A stretch of DNA of 22,967 bases from RGIG5612 sp045598285 (lineage in GTDB: Bacteria > Bacillota > Clostridia > Lachnospirales > Lachnospiraceae), in assembly GCA_045598285.1 (NCBI GenBank), contig JAZLLU010000035.1, positions 1 to 22,967 on the forward strand. Reading direction: 5' to 3'. The notes beneath the pieces are model-generated. The model searched no databases and was not told the DNA's origin. It worked only from the letters and a program-made list of their open reading frames with translations. The position numbers and the translations under genes are program-made. Of the stretch, positions 15,954 to 22,967 are shown in pieces (position 1 is the stretch's first letter; every line of letters starts with the position of its first letter).

Positions 15954-17918
15954 CTATCTTATGTTTGTCTTTAAGAGCACATATCGGCTTCCATTGTGAA
16001 TAAGTTCAAATTCTTCTGGTATATTTTCTAAATTCTTTTCATATGTTCCTCTACCAATTGCAACATAATCAATTTCTAAATCCGTTACGTCTTTTAAAAA
16101 ATCTTCGCTCGTCCAAACCCTAAATCTATAAAGAGCATTATACAAATGGTAGATTTGATTATATGCCTCATCTGTTGTATAGAACTTATAATTGTTAGAA
16201 AGGTATATATAATAAATAAGTGATATGTCTTTATATTGTCTTAGTTCCTGGGCAAGTGTCCTTGGCATCATAACTACCGTTTCGCGTTCTAATTTATTTA
16301 ATTCCTCTTTTGTAATTTCTTTATTGTCTTGCTCAATTCGTTTTTCAATTTTTCTTCCCATCTTACGAACAGTTTCACTTATTTTATATGTGTTCACGAA
16401 CCCCTCTTCTTTATAATCTTCATCCTTAAATATGTTTCTACCTGAAACCATAAACACTATACAAAGAAGCACCACTACACTTATCTTTGCAAGACTTTGT
16501 TTTGGAATTTGGCAAAGTTCTGCAAAACCTATCGCTACAACAAATGTGGTTTGAAGTAGCCAAAACATTCTCCAATACACACCAACGCCTGTTATAAATC
16601 TTTCAACATAAGGAAAAGTTAGTGGATTAATAAACAAAACTATTAGTGCACCTAAACTTATCAAGAAGAACCATCTAAGGTCTTTTGCTTCTTCATTTTT
16701 CTTAAGAAGTAACGTCAAAATAACAACTGCAATAATTAATAAAACAGGGGCGAGATTCCAACCAAAATATTTTGTGAAAATATCATAAAATGATTTTGAA
16801 TTTACGCCACTTCCTTCACTAAGTGATTGAAGAGAGCCATTACTAGATAACAGTAATATTTTCCAGAGTACAAATGGTGCTATCGCTGCTGCAGGTATAA
16901 ATAACTTAAAGAACTCTTTCCAGTTTCTAACTATTACTAAAAATGCAATTGCATAAACCGCATACAAAACAGGTGTCAAATACGTTCCTACTGTTGATGC
17001 GGCCTGACTACCTAGCAAAATTAAAAATAAAAATATAAGATTTCTCCAAGTAGCTTTTTTATCTTTAACAATTCTTATGAATACATAAAGTAATATTGGG
17101 AAAATAATATTTACAAGAACGCTCTTTCCTTGCCATATTCTAAGCGACAAGAACGATCCTTGTGAGTAGGTACATGGTCCACAAACAATATTTAATATTG
17201 CTACAAAAAGCATAAAGATTGGAACTCGTTTCCTTCCAAACTCGCGTCCAGCTATATAATAAGCCATATAATGAAGTGGAACCAAAAGTGCTGGAATTAT
17301 GCTGTGGCAAAGTATTGCTGGCTGAACACTAAATAACTTTGCAATAAACGAAATAAAAGCTTCCCAACTTACAAGCAAATACGTGTTAGGAAATACAGAT
17401 CCTTCAATACCACTTGATGGTAATGAATCCATAATTCTATTTCTGCTTAAGTTCATAACACTTTCTGCAACATAGAAATTGTCATCAACATTAAAATCAA
17501 TATGTAAAATTATCGTTTTTATTTGCCAAACAATAAGTACAATCGTTGCAATCCAAATTAAGTAGTACCACCACTCATGTTTTATAGTGTCTTTCGCACT
17601 TTTGAATAGATTTAAGGCATCATCCTTTATTGGCCAGTTTCTTTTAATAATGCTCATCACAATATATGCTATTAAAATTGCTATGCACTCACAAATGAAA
17701 ATCCAATAAAGTGTCGTAAAAGGCAAATCTTTTCCCATAAAAGGAATGCTCGTTAAATGGAAGATACAAAGGAGTGTAAGAAATCCAATTAGGATTTTTG
17801 CAGCAATACCCCTTTTTATCTTGAAAATTATCTGAAGCAAGTCGCCAGTAATATAACTTGCAGCAAAAACTACAAGCGGAATTTTCCAAACTAAATTATT
17901 CCAAAATAGTTTATCCAC
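15954..17918 (-). CDS. Large polytopic membrane protein, probable GT-C-type glycosyltransferase
   Basis: This 654-residue protein has roughly a dozen hydrophobic segments and a C-terminal soluble part (about 510-654). The first large outer loop holds an acidic pair in DFNVDDNFYVAESVMN (141-156), the place where GT-C enzymes carry their catalytic or metal-binding acids. This resembles the DUF6077-type membrane proteins of Firmicute surface-glycan loci. If it is a GT-C enzyme it would use the polyprenyl-phosphate sugars made by the two GT2 enzymes of the operon, on the outer membrane face. It is the first gene of the operon. The start is GTG at 17918 with GGAGG five bases upstream; the ATG overlapping this site is in another frame and stops at once. 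Membrane topology is clear, but glycosyltransfer is inferred. Confidence 0.72.
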   Translation of the reverse strand: MDKLFWNNLVWKIPLVVFAASYITGDLLQIIFKIKRGIAAKILIGFLTLLCIFHLTSIPFMGKDLPFTTLYWIFICECIAILIAYIVMSIIKRNWPIKDDALNLFKSAKDTIKHEWWYYLIWIATIVLIVWQIKTIILHIDFNVDDNFYVAESVMNLSRNRIMDSLPSSGIEGSVFPNTYLLVSWEAFISFIAKLFSVQPAILCHSIIPALLVPLHYMAYYIAGREFGRKRVPIFMLFVAILNIVCGPCTYSQGSFLSLRIWQGKSVLVNIIFPILLYVFIRIVKDKKATWRNLIFLFLILLGSQAASTVGTYLTPVLYAVYAIAFLVIVRNWKEFFKLFIPAAAIAPFVLWKILLLSSNGSLQSLSEGSGVNSKSFYDIFTKYFGWNLAPVLLIIAVVILTLLLKKNEEAKDLRWFFLISLGALIVLFINPLTFPYVERFITGVGVYWRMFWLLQTTFVVAIGFAELCQIPKQSLAKISVVVLLCIVFMVSGRNIFKDEDYKEEGFVNTYKISETVRKMGRKIEKRIEQDNKEITKEELNKLERETVVMMPRTLAQELRQYKDISLIYYIYLSNNYKFYTTDEAYNQIYHLYNALYRFRVWTSEDFLKDVTDLEIDYVAIGRGTYEKNLENIPEEFELIHNGSRYVLLKTNIR

Positions 17919-17951
17919 TCATTCCTCCAAGTTTACATACTTTAACATCTT

Positions 17952-17980
17952 ATTATACTTTAATTAAAAAAGCTCTTCAA
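17952..17980 (-). promoter_or_regulatory. Sigma-A-type promoter of the 17-gene operon
   Basis: On the minus strand, TTGAAG (17975-17980) and TATAAT (17952-17957) are separated by exactly 17 bp. Transcription would start near 17945 and leave a leader of about 27 nt with GGAGG before the GTG start at 17918. No operator or riboswitch-like structure is seen between promoter and gene. It lies 40 bp beyond the terminator of the PBP gene, so the operon has its own start. Confidence 0.82.
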
Positions 17981-18020
17981 CATATATTAATAAGGTAAAA
18001 AGTTGTGACTACTCTGCTTT

Positions 18021-18047
18021 CAAAAAGGCGGCCATCAGGCCGCCTTT
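18021..18047 (-). terminator. Intrinsic terminator of the PBP gene
   Basis: A perfect 10-bp stem, AAAGGCGGCC (18024-18033) with GGCCGCCTTT (18038-18047), closes a 4-nt loop. Read on the minus strand the stem runs into TTTTT. It lies about 55 bp past the PBP stop codon and upstream of the operon promoter, isolating the two transcription units. Confidence 0.9.
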
Positions 18048-18101
18048 AACTTATAGGTTATTAATTTTTAGTATTTTATTCTAGCGCTTTACGTAGATTT
18101 T

Positions 18102-20861
18102 CTAATCTTCATCTTCAATTATATCTAGAATTTTTTGTTTATATTCATCAAAAACTTCATTTAATTTTGTTTTAGTCTTTGCATTATCCAGTGCACTCTT
18201 GCCATCGTTAGCAATATTTATAACATTTGGGTATTCGCCGCCATACCAACTGCTATAGTAATCCAACTTGCTCTTAAGTTCGGACCTTAAATCCTCAATC
18301 TCAGTTCCATGATCAACCTTGCATTTTTCTTTCGGTGGTTCGTACGCGCTATCTGCCGTCGTTCCTTTAGCAGCACCACCTCTTATATCCATAGGTCTTA
18401 CTCTGCATACCTTAGTAGTTGTTTCGCACGTATCGTTAGGAAGTAGTCCCGTTTCTGCACAAACAGTAACTTCTGTATGAACGTCACAAACTCCCGTAGG
18501 AACAGTATCTAACGCAAAGTACTCTGTGTAAATACAACTTCCACCTGGATCCTTTTCACATGATGAAGAAGGTTTCTTTCCAGACTTCTTACATACTGCA
18601 GCCTGTGTGATACCTCCGGTCATTTCGAACGATCCACCTGCTTTTCCAGTAACATCAAGAATTTCATACATAATAGAACTCCAAATATCTTCGTGGTAAG
18701 CATATGGAAGGAAGTTTTCCATGTTTTCATCATAACCTGTCCAAATAGATGCACAAATTCCTTTTGGTGCATATCCACAGAACCAATAGTCTTTATCATT
18801 TGTTGTTGTTCCTGTTTTGCCAGCAACATTGGTTCCCGGAACAGCTGCACGTGGAGCTGTACCAGTTGTAACAACGTCCATCATTGCACTAGTTAAAAGA
18901 CTTGCTGTGCTCTCTTTAAATACTTGATGTCTTTCAGGTTCATTATCAATAAGGACTGTTCCGTCCATAGCAACAACCTTTGTATAAAGGATTGGCTCAA
19001 TATATTCACCCTTGTTTGCAACAGCTGCATAAGCTGCGTTAAGTTCAATATTCTTTACACCATTTGTAATGCCACCAATAGCAGTTGCAATACTTTCATC
19101 CATCACAGGATCAATTGTTGTGAATCCCATATTAAGCAAGTATTGAACTCCTAAAGCTGGTCCAATTGTATGTAAAGTTTTAACTGCAACAACGTTCATA
19201 GAGTTTGCAATACCTTCGCGGACTGTACTTAAACCTCTATATGTACCGCCCCACCAGTTTTCTACATAACGTCCATTTTCACCACCATAGTTAAAAGGTG
19301 AGTCATCAATTGTTGTTGCAAGCGTAAATCCGCCAGCATCAATAGCAGGTCCAAATGAAGCTAACGGCTTAAAACATGAACCTGGCTGACGTGCTGTATC
19401 AGTAGCACGGTTAAGTGTTAAGTTTTGAGTCTTATCACCACGTCCACCATTAATAGCAAGCACATGTCCATTATTAAAATCTTGAACCGTGAACGCTACT
19501 TGCGGTTGTGGTGTATAAATCAAGTTTTCATAGGTGATTTCGTCACCAGGTTTCACAATATATTCTTTATATTCAGCAATTACAGCATCTGCTTCTTCTG
19601 GTGTATTATAATCATGTTTATACTTTGGTGTACTTTCTCTAGTATTTGGGTCATAATCGTAATAGTTAAAGTTTCCTTTAACTTCTTGCATATATTTCGT
19701 TATGTCTTTTTGATTAAAATATTCTTCTGTGCCATCTTCTCTTTGGATTGTCAAATCCCAGCTGATAGCATAAGTTATATAACCATAATAACTATTTGGA
19801 TCGTTAATATGTCTATCAACTATTTCCTGAATAGTTGGGTCTTGAGTTGAATAAACTGTAAGCCCTCCTGTATAAAGCATATTGTAAGCACGAGCATAAG
19901 ACATACCAGCTTTTTCCTGGAGGTCATCCATTAAATCATTTATAAGTGCATCAACAAAATATGAGTATTGAACGCTACCATTTGAAAATGCATTTTCATC
20001 GATTCTAGAATAAGGGTCATCTGCCACAGCCTCGTCATACTCAGCTTGAGTAATGTGACCATTCTTCTTCATATAATCAAGACTTATCTTTGCTCTCTTT
20101 TGGTTTTTATCTGGATGTCTTGCAGGGTTATTAGCACTTGGGTTTTGTGTAATAGCTGCAATTACTGCTGCCTCAGAAATAGTAAGTTTTGATACGTCTT
20201 TGTTGAAATAGAATTTAGCAGCAGTTTTAACACCATAGTTACCACCGCCTAAATTTATAGTATTAAGGTAATTAATTAAAATTTCATCTTTTGATAATTC
20301 TTTTTCTATGCCTAAAGCCAATATTTGTTCTTGAATTTTACGTCTTATAAGAGAGCCTGTGCTTCTTTCAAATCCACCAGTTTCAAAAACATTATTCTTA
20401 ATTAACTGTTGAGTAATTGTAGAACCACCTTGACTGCTACCCTCAAAGATTGTGCTATAAGCAGCTCTAAGAATACCAGTAAAGTCAACGCCACGGTGTT
20501 TATAAAAACGTTCATCTTCCAAATCAATAAAAGCCCACTTAAGGTATTCAGGGATTTCATCTAAAGATGCTTCTGTTCTCTTTGCGCCAGCAGCTGAAAG
20601 TTGAACAACTTCTTTACCATTTGCATCTAAAATTTTTGTTGGATACATTGTAGGTGTTACATTAATTTCCTCTAGCGAAGGAGTTGATTTAGCAATACCT
20701 ACAACTATTCCTAATCCTGTAAAGAAGACAACACAAAAGAATGCTAAAAGAGAAAGTAAAACAATTTTAACAACTTTGATTACTTTTTTATTTTTTTTCT
20801 TCTTTTCAGTGGAAGTAAGGTCCTTTTGTTTTTCCTTAACATTTTTGGAATTAAATTTCAT
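18102..20861 (-). CDS. Class A penicillin-binding protein (bifunctional transglycosylase/transpeptidase, PBP1A type)
   Basis: This 919-residue peptidoglycan synthase has a basic Lys-rich cytoplasmic tail (1-31) and one membrane anchor (about 32-56). The GT51 domain shows EDERFYKHRG (115-124, catalytic Glu115), GGSTITQQLIKN (145-156) and RRKIQEQILALGIEKELSKDE as the donor/acceptor blocks. The transpeptidase domain shows nucleophile Ser495 in SCFK, SMN (554-556) and KTG (682-684). A Cys-rich C-terminal extension (about 745-835) may form disulfides outside the cell. I start at ATG 20861, which has GAGGT five bases upstream; the longer TTG start at 20909 lies only a few bases from the predicted transcription start and has no ribosome site. 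It has its own promoter and terminator, so it is not part of the glycan operon, although both act on the envelope. Confidence 0.95.
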   Translation of the reverse strand: MKFNSKNVKEKQKDLTSTEKKKKNKKVIKVVKIVLLSLLAFFCVVFFTGLGIVVGIAKSTPSLEEINVTPTMYPTKILDANGKEVVQLSAAGAKRTEASLDEIPEYLKWAFIDLEDERFYKHRGVDFTGILRAAYSTIFEGSSQGGSTITQQLIKNNVFETGGFERSTGSLIRRKIQEQILALGIEKELSKDEILINYLNTINLGGGNYGVKTAAKFYFNKDVSKLTISEAAVIAAITQNPSANNPARHPDKNQKRAKISLDYMKKNGHITQAEYDEAVADDPYSRIDENAFSNGSVQYSYFVDALINDLMDDLQEKAGMSYARAYNMLYTGGLTVYSTQDPTIQEIVDRHINDPNSYYGYITYAISWDLTIQREDGTEEYFNQKDITKYMQEVKGNFNYYDYDPNTRESTPKYKHDYNTPEEADAVIAEYKEYIVKPGDEITYENLIYTPQPQVAFTVQDFNNGHVLAINGGRGDKTQNLTLNRATDTARQPGSCFKPLASFGPAIDAGGFTLATTIDDSPFNYGGENGRYVENWWGGTYRGLSTVREGIANSMNVVAVKTLHTIGPALGVQYLLNMGFTTIDPVMDESIATAIGGITNGVKNIELNAAYAAVANKGEYIEPILYTKVVAMDGTVLIDNEPERHQVFKESTASLLTSAMMDVVTTGTAPRAAVPGTNVAGKTGTTTNDKDYWFCGYAPKGICASIWTGYDENMENFLPYAYHEDIWSSIMYEILDVTGKAGGSFEMTGGITQAAVCKKSGKKPSSSCEKDPGGSCIYTEYFALDTVPTGVCDVHTEVTVCAETGLLPNDTCETTTKVCRVRPMDIRGGAAKGTTADSAYEPPKEKCKVDHGTEIEDLRSELKSKLDYYSSWYGGEYPNVINIANDGKSALDNAKTKTKLNEVFDEYKQKILDIIEDED

Positions 20862-20920
20862 AATTACCTCTTTTTTTCGTCCGAAAAACTTCTTATTTAT
20901 TAAAGCCAATAGTTCAAAAA

Positions 20921-20949
20921 ATTATACAACAATGCGCCTTTGTTGTCAA
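20921..20949 (-). promoter_or_regulatory. Consensus sigma-A promoter of the PBP gene
   Basis: On the minus strand, TTGACA (20944-20949) and TATAAT (20921-20926) are both perfect and are separated by 17 bp. Initiation near 20914 gives a leader of about 53 nt before ATG 20861. The -35 box overlaps the -35 box of the opposing promoter for the plus-strand gene. Confidence 0.92.
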
Positions 20950-20971
20950 AAAACCAAGGCGATGATAAAAT
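20943..20971 (+). promoter_or_regulatory. Sigma-A-type promoter of the YigZ-family gene, sharing its -35 with the PBP promoter
   Basis: TTGTCA (20943-20948) and TAAAAT (20966-20971) each match the consensus at five of six positions and are 17 bp apart. Initiation near 20978 gives a leader of about 47 nt. Five of the six bases of the -35 also serve as the -35 of the PBP promoter on the other strand. Confidence 0.68.
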
Positions 20972-21024
20972 TGCTTTTAACAAGATAAAAATACCCTTTT
21001 TAGGTGAATATTTGGTGAACTTTT

Positions 21025-21675
21025 TTGGATAAAATTTTTTCAATTCTTTTAGAAGAGGCAACTTCTGAAATTACTCAAAAAAAATCAAGATTTATAGCAA
21101 CGGCTGTTCCAGTAAAAAGCGAGGAAGAAGCCCTTTTAGTTTTGCAAAAAATAAGCAAAAAATATTGGAATGCAAAGCATAATTGTTATGCATACATTGT
21201 CGGAAAATCCGGTGAAATCAAGCGTTTTTCCGACGATAAAGAGCCTTCAGGAACTGCCGGAAAACCTATTTTAGAAGGAATAGAAAGTGCAAATCTTACA
21301 AATATTTTAGTAGTGGTTACTAGATATTTTGGTGGAATTTTGTTAGGCACCGGCGGGCTCGTTAGAGCCTACTTAAGTGCTACAAAAGAAGCCCTTAAAA
21401 ATGCAAAAATTTGCCCGATTTTATCCGGATATGAAATAAATTTCGAATGCGATTATTCTATTAGTCAAAAAATTCTTCGCGTTTGCCAAGAATTAGAAAT
21501 TCCTATGATTTCTTCTGATTATGCGGAACATGTTTCGCTCGTTTTTGCGGTCCCAGAAGAAAAAATAGATTCTTTCCAAAATAAAATAACGAAGGCAACG
21601 TCTGCCTCCGTTATTTTTGATCTTTCTAAGAAAATTGATTTTTGTGTTTCAGGTTCAAACACATATATTCTCTAA
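21025..21675 (+). CDS. yigZ: YigZ/IMPACT-family protein
   Basis: This 216-residue soluble protein has normal length for the family. It carries the UPF0029/IMPACT signature FSDDKEPSGTAGKPIL (68-83) and VVTRYFGGILLGTGGLVRAY (97-116), plus a second ferredoxin-like C-terminal domain. The biochemical role of bacterial members is unsettled; a link to ribosomes or translation has been proposed from the eukaryotic IMPACT homologue. The start is TTG at 21025 with GGTGA about 8 bases upstream; no in-frame ATG offers the conserved N-terminus. Its TAA stop directly abuts the stop of the convergent valS gene, and a terminator-like hairpin lies inside its last part. Symbol given by family, not by proof of orthology. 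Confidence 0.9.
   Translation: MDKIFSILLEEATSEITQKKSRFIATAVPVKSEEEALLVLQKISKKYWNAKHNCYAYIVGKSGEIKRFSDDKEPSGTAGKPILEGIESANLTNILVVVTRYFGGILLGTGGLVRAYLSATKEALKNAKICPILSGYEINFECDYSISQKILRVCQELEIPMISSDYAEHVSLVFAVPEEKIDSFQNKITKATSASVIFDLSKKIDFCVSGSNTYIL
21583..21617 (-). terminator. Terminator-like hairpin inside the yigZ coding region, probably for valS
   Basis: The arms 21583-21597 and 21603-21617 form a 15-bp stem around a 5-nt loop. In minus-strand (valS) RNA every position pairs, with one G-U wobble, and the GC-rich core is followed by ATTTTATTTT. In plus-strand RNA the same position is an A-C mismatch, so the hairpin is weaker for yigZ transcripts. It lies about 60 bp past the valS stop. It encodes yigZ residues of about 187-198. 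Confidence 0.65.
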
Positions 21676-22967
21676 CTATTTCATTTTCTCTAATTGAGCT
21701 ACTACCTGCTCCATCATCTTTGTGTATTTTTCCTGTTTTTCTTTTTCTTCTACAATCTTCTTTTCAGGAGCTTTATTTACGAAGTTTGGATTTGAAAGCA
21801 TCCCTTCTACTCTTTTAAGTTCGCCTTCCAATCTCTTCTTTTCATTTTCCAAACGCAAAATTTCTTTTTCGCGGTCAACTAATTCTTCTAACGGAATATA
21901 AAGCGAAACATCTGCAAGTGGAACGCTCATAGCATCCTCTTTAATTCCCTTTAAGTCTTCTTGAATAATAACATCACTAGCTTTTGCAAGTGTAGCAAAG
22001 AATACTTTTCCCTTTTCAAAAGTATTTCTGATTTCTTCTTTTTTACTTACAACATAAACTAAAGCTTTCTTGCTTATAGGAACGTTCATTTCGGTTCTAC
22101 CATTTCTTATTCCTCTTACAGCTTCTTTTATGCGTTCGATTTTTATTTCGCTTTCTTCAAAATCATTTTCTTTTGAATACTCAGGCCACTTTGAAATCAT
22201 AATTGACTCTTTAGGATTTTCAAAAGTCACATAAGGCCAAAGCGTTGAATAAATTTCTTCTGTAACAAAAGGCATATAAGGATGAAGAAGTTTAAGTGCA
22301 ATAACTAATACTTTTTGGAGTGTGTAAAGAGCGGCCTCTTTGTCTTTTCCTTCACCGTAAAGTCTAGGCTTAACCATCTCAATATACCAATCACAAAATT
22401 CTTCCCAGATAAATCCATAAAGTTTATCTGCTGCCATACCAATTTCATACTTATCAAGATTCTCGGTAACTTCCTTCGTCAATTTATTAGCTTTTGAAAG
22501 AATCCATTTATCAGCATCAGATAAATTAGCTTTGCCTTCGCTTAAGTATTTAGAAACATCTTCGCCTTCAGGAAGATTCATTAAAATAAATCTTGATGCA
22601 TTCCAAATCTTATTTGCAAAGTTACGGCACGCCTCAACCTTTTCCCAGAAAAATCTCATATCGTTTCCGGGAGCATTACCTGTCATAAGCATCATACGAA
22701 GTGCGTCAGCTCCGTACTTATCAATTACCTCAAGCGGGTCAATGCCGTTTCCAAGCGACTTACTCATCTTTCGGCCCTCACCATCACGAACGATTCCGTG
22801 AATAAATACTGTGTCGAATGGAATGTCATCTGTGTATGCCAGCCCAGAAAAAATCATTCGGCTTACCCAGAATCCAATGATGTCATATCCTGTTACAAGT
22901 GTAGAGGTTGGATAAAAATACTTAAGCTCATCAGTTTCCTCTGGCCAGCCAAGTGTACTAAATGGCC
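21676..22967 (-). CDS. valS: Valyl-tRNA synthetase, C-terminal part (cut by the window edge)
   Basis: About 429 residues are present and the reading frame stays open to the right edge; the start lies outside. Visible are the class I core end (STLGWPEETDELKYFYPTS, then VTGYDIIGFW), the KMSKS loop in GRKMSKSLGNGIDPLEVIDKYGADALR, the anticodon-binding helical domain (NKIWNASRF, EEFCDWYIEMVKPRLY, LHPYMPFVTEEIY) and the C-terminal coiled coil (about the last 70 residues, with NPNFVNKAP), all typical of ValRS. The enzyme charges tRNA-Val. Nothing suggests it is damaged. Its stop codon touches that of yigZ, with no intergenic base between them. Confidence 0.97.
   Translation of the reverse strand, partial: PFSTLGWPEETDELKYFYPTSTLVTGYDIIGFWVSRMIFSGLAYTDDIPFDTVFIHGIVRDGEGRKMSKSLGNGIDPLEVIDKYGADALRMMLMTGNAPGNDMRFFWEKVEACRNFANKIWNASRFILMNLPEGEDVSKYLSEGKANLSDADKWILSKANKLTKEVTENLDKYEIGMAADKLYGFIWEEFCDWYIEMVKPRLYGEGKDKEAALYTLQKVLVIALKLLHPYMPFVTEEIYSTLWPYVTFENPKESIMISKWPEYSKENDFEESEIKIERIKEAVRGIRNGRTEMNVPISKKALVYVVSKKEEIRNTFEKGKVFFATLAKASDVIIQEDLKGIKEDAMSVPLADVSLYIPLEELVDREKEILRLENEKKRLEGELKRVEGMLSNPNFVNKAPEKKIVEEKEKQEKYTKMMEQVVAQLEKMK

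Noticed and set aside
429..17918. A standard dlt operon (D-alanylation of teichoic acid)
   Set aside because: The ligase lacks the amine-binding Asp and the DltA Cys, there are two MBOAT/SGNH pairs, and many acyl- and sugar-tailoring genes are included.
429..17918. A polyketide or non-ribosomal peptide antibiotic cluster
   Set aside because: Carriers, FkbH and an adenylating enzyme are present, but there is no ketosynthase, condensation domain or thioesterase; MBOAT and SGNH genes point to surface acylation.
18620..18874. Minus-strand ORF in another frame inside the PBP gene
   Set aside because: It overlaps the transpeptidase region that carries KTG and has no independent start signal; it is a frame shadow.
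19425..19850. 141-residue plus-strand ORF opposite the PBP gene
   Set aside because: It lies wholly antisense to a well-conserved coding region, has no ribosome site or recognisable motif, and its Cys/Phe/Ile-rich composition is what the antisense frame of this gene gives.
20862..20909. N-terminal extension of the PBP from a TTG start
   Set aside because: The TTG is only about 5 nt from the predicted transcription start and lacks a ribosome site, while ATG 20861 has GAGGT at normal spacing.

Overview
This AT-rich window looks like chromosome from a low-GC Firmicute, most likely a Clostridia/Lachnospiraceae-type anaerobe. That placement rests on base composition, AGGAGG-type ribosome sites, the form of the class A penicillin-binding protein (Cys-rich tail) and the style of the surface-glycan genes. 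No 16S rRNA or other species-level marker is present.

Layout, left to right. Bases 2-261 hold a tandem array of a 73-bp hairpin repeat (three full copies and one partial copy, cut by the left edge). It is fused at 262-370 to a GC-rich element with strong secondary structure. From 17918 down to 429, seventeen genes on the minus strand are packed with overlaps or gaps of about 20 bp or less, behind one good promoter at 17952-17980. I read them as one operon of about 17.5 kb. Upstream lies a class A penicillin-binding protein gene (minus strand, own consensus promoter and terminator). Next is a plus-strand YigZ/IMPACT-family gene whose promoter shares its -35 hexamer with the PBP promoter. Last is the 3' part of valS (minus strand), which runs off the right edge.

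The 17-gene operon is the point of interest. It encodes two complete O-acyl-export pairs: an AlgI-type MBOAT with a DHHW/AlgX-type SGNH protein, and a second MBOAT with a DltD-like SGNH protein. It also encodes two acyl carrier proteins, an FkbH-type HAD enzyme expected to load a three-carbon glyceryl unit on a carrier protein, and a DltA-like adenylating enzyme that lacks the Asp used to bind an amino-acid amine. A tailoring set follows: SDR reductase, MaoC hydratase, NAD-dependent epimerase/dehydratase, TIM-barrel isomerase, FAD oxidoreductase and methyltransferase. Two GT2 glycosyltransferases of the polyprenyl-phosphate-sugar type and a large polytopic GT-C-like membrane protein complete it.

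Inference: the operon makes one or two unusual acyl groups on carrier proteins in the cytoplasm, passes them through MBOATs across the membrane, and attaches them with SGNH partners to a cell-surface glycan. The glycan itself is probably decorated by the polyprenyl-phosphate-sugar/GT-C branch. In logic it is a duplicated, non-alanine version of the dlt (teichoic acid D-alanylation) system with on-board acyl synthesis. I do not recognise a characterised counterpart, and the actual acyl groups and target glycan cannot be read from the sequence.
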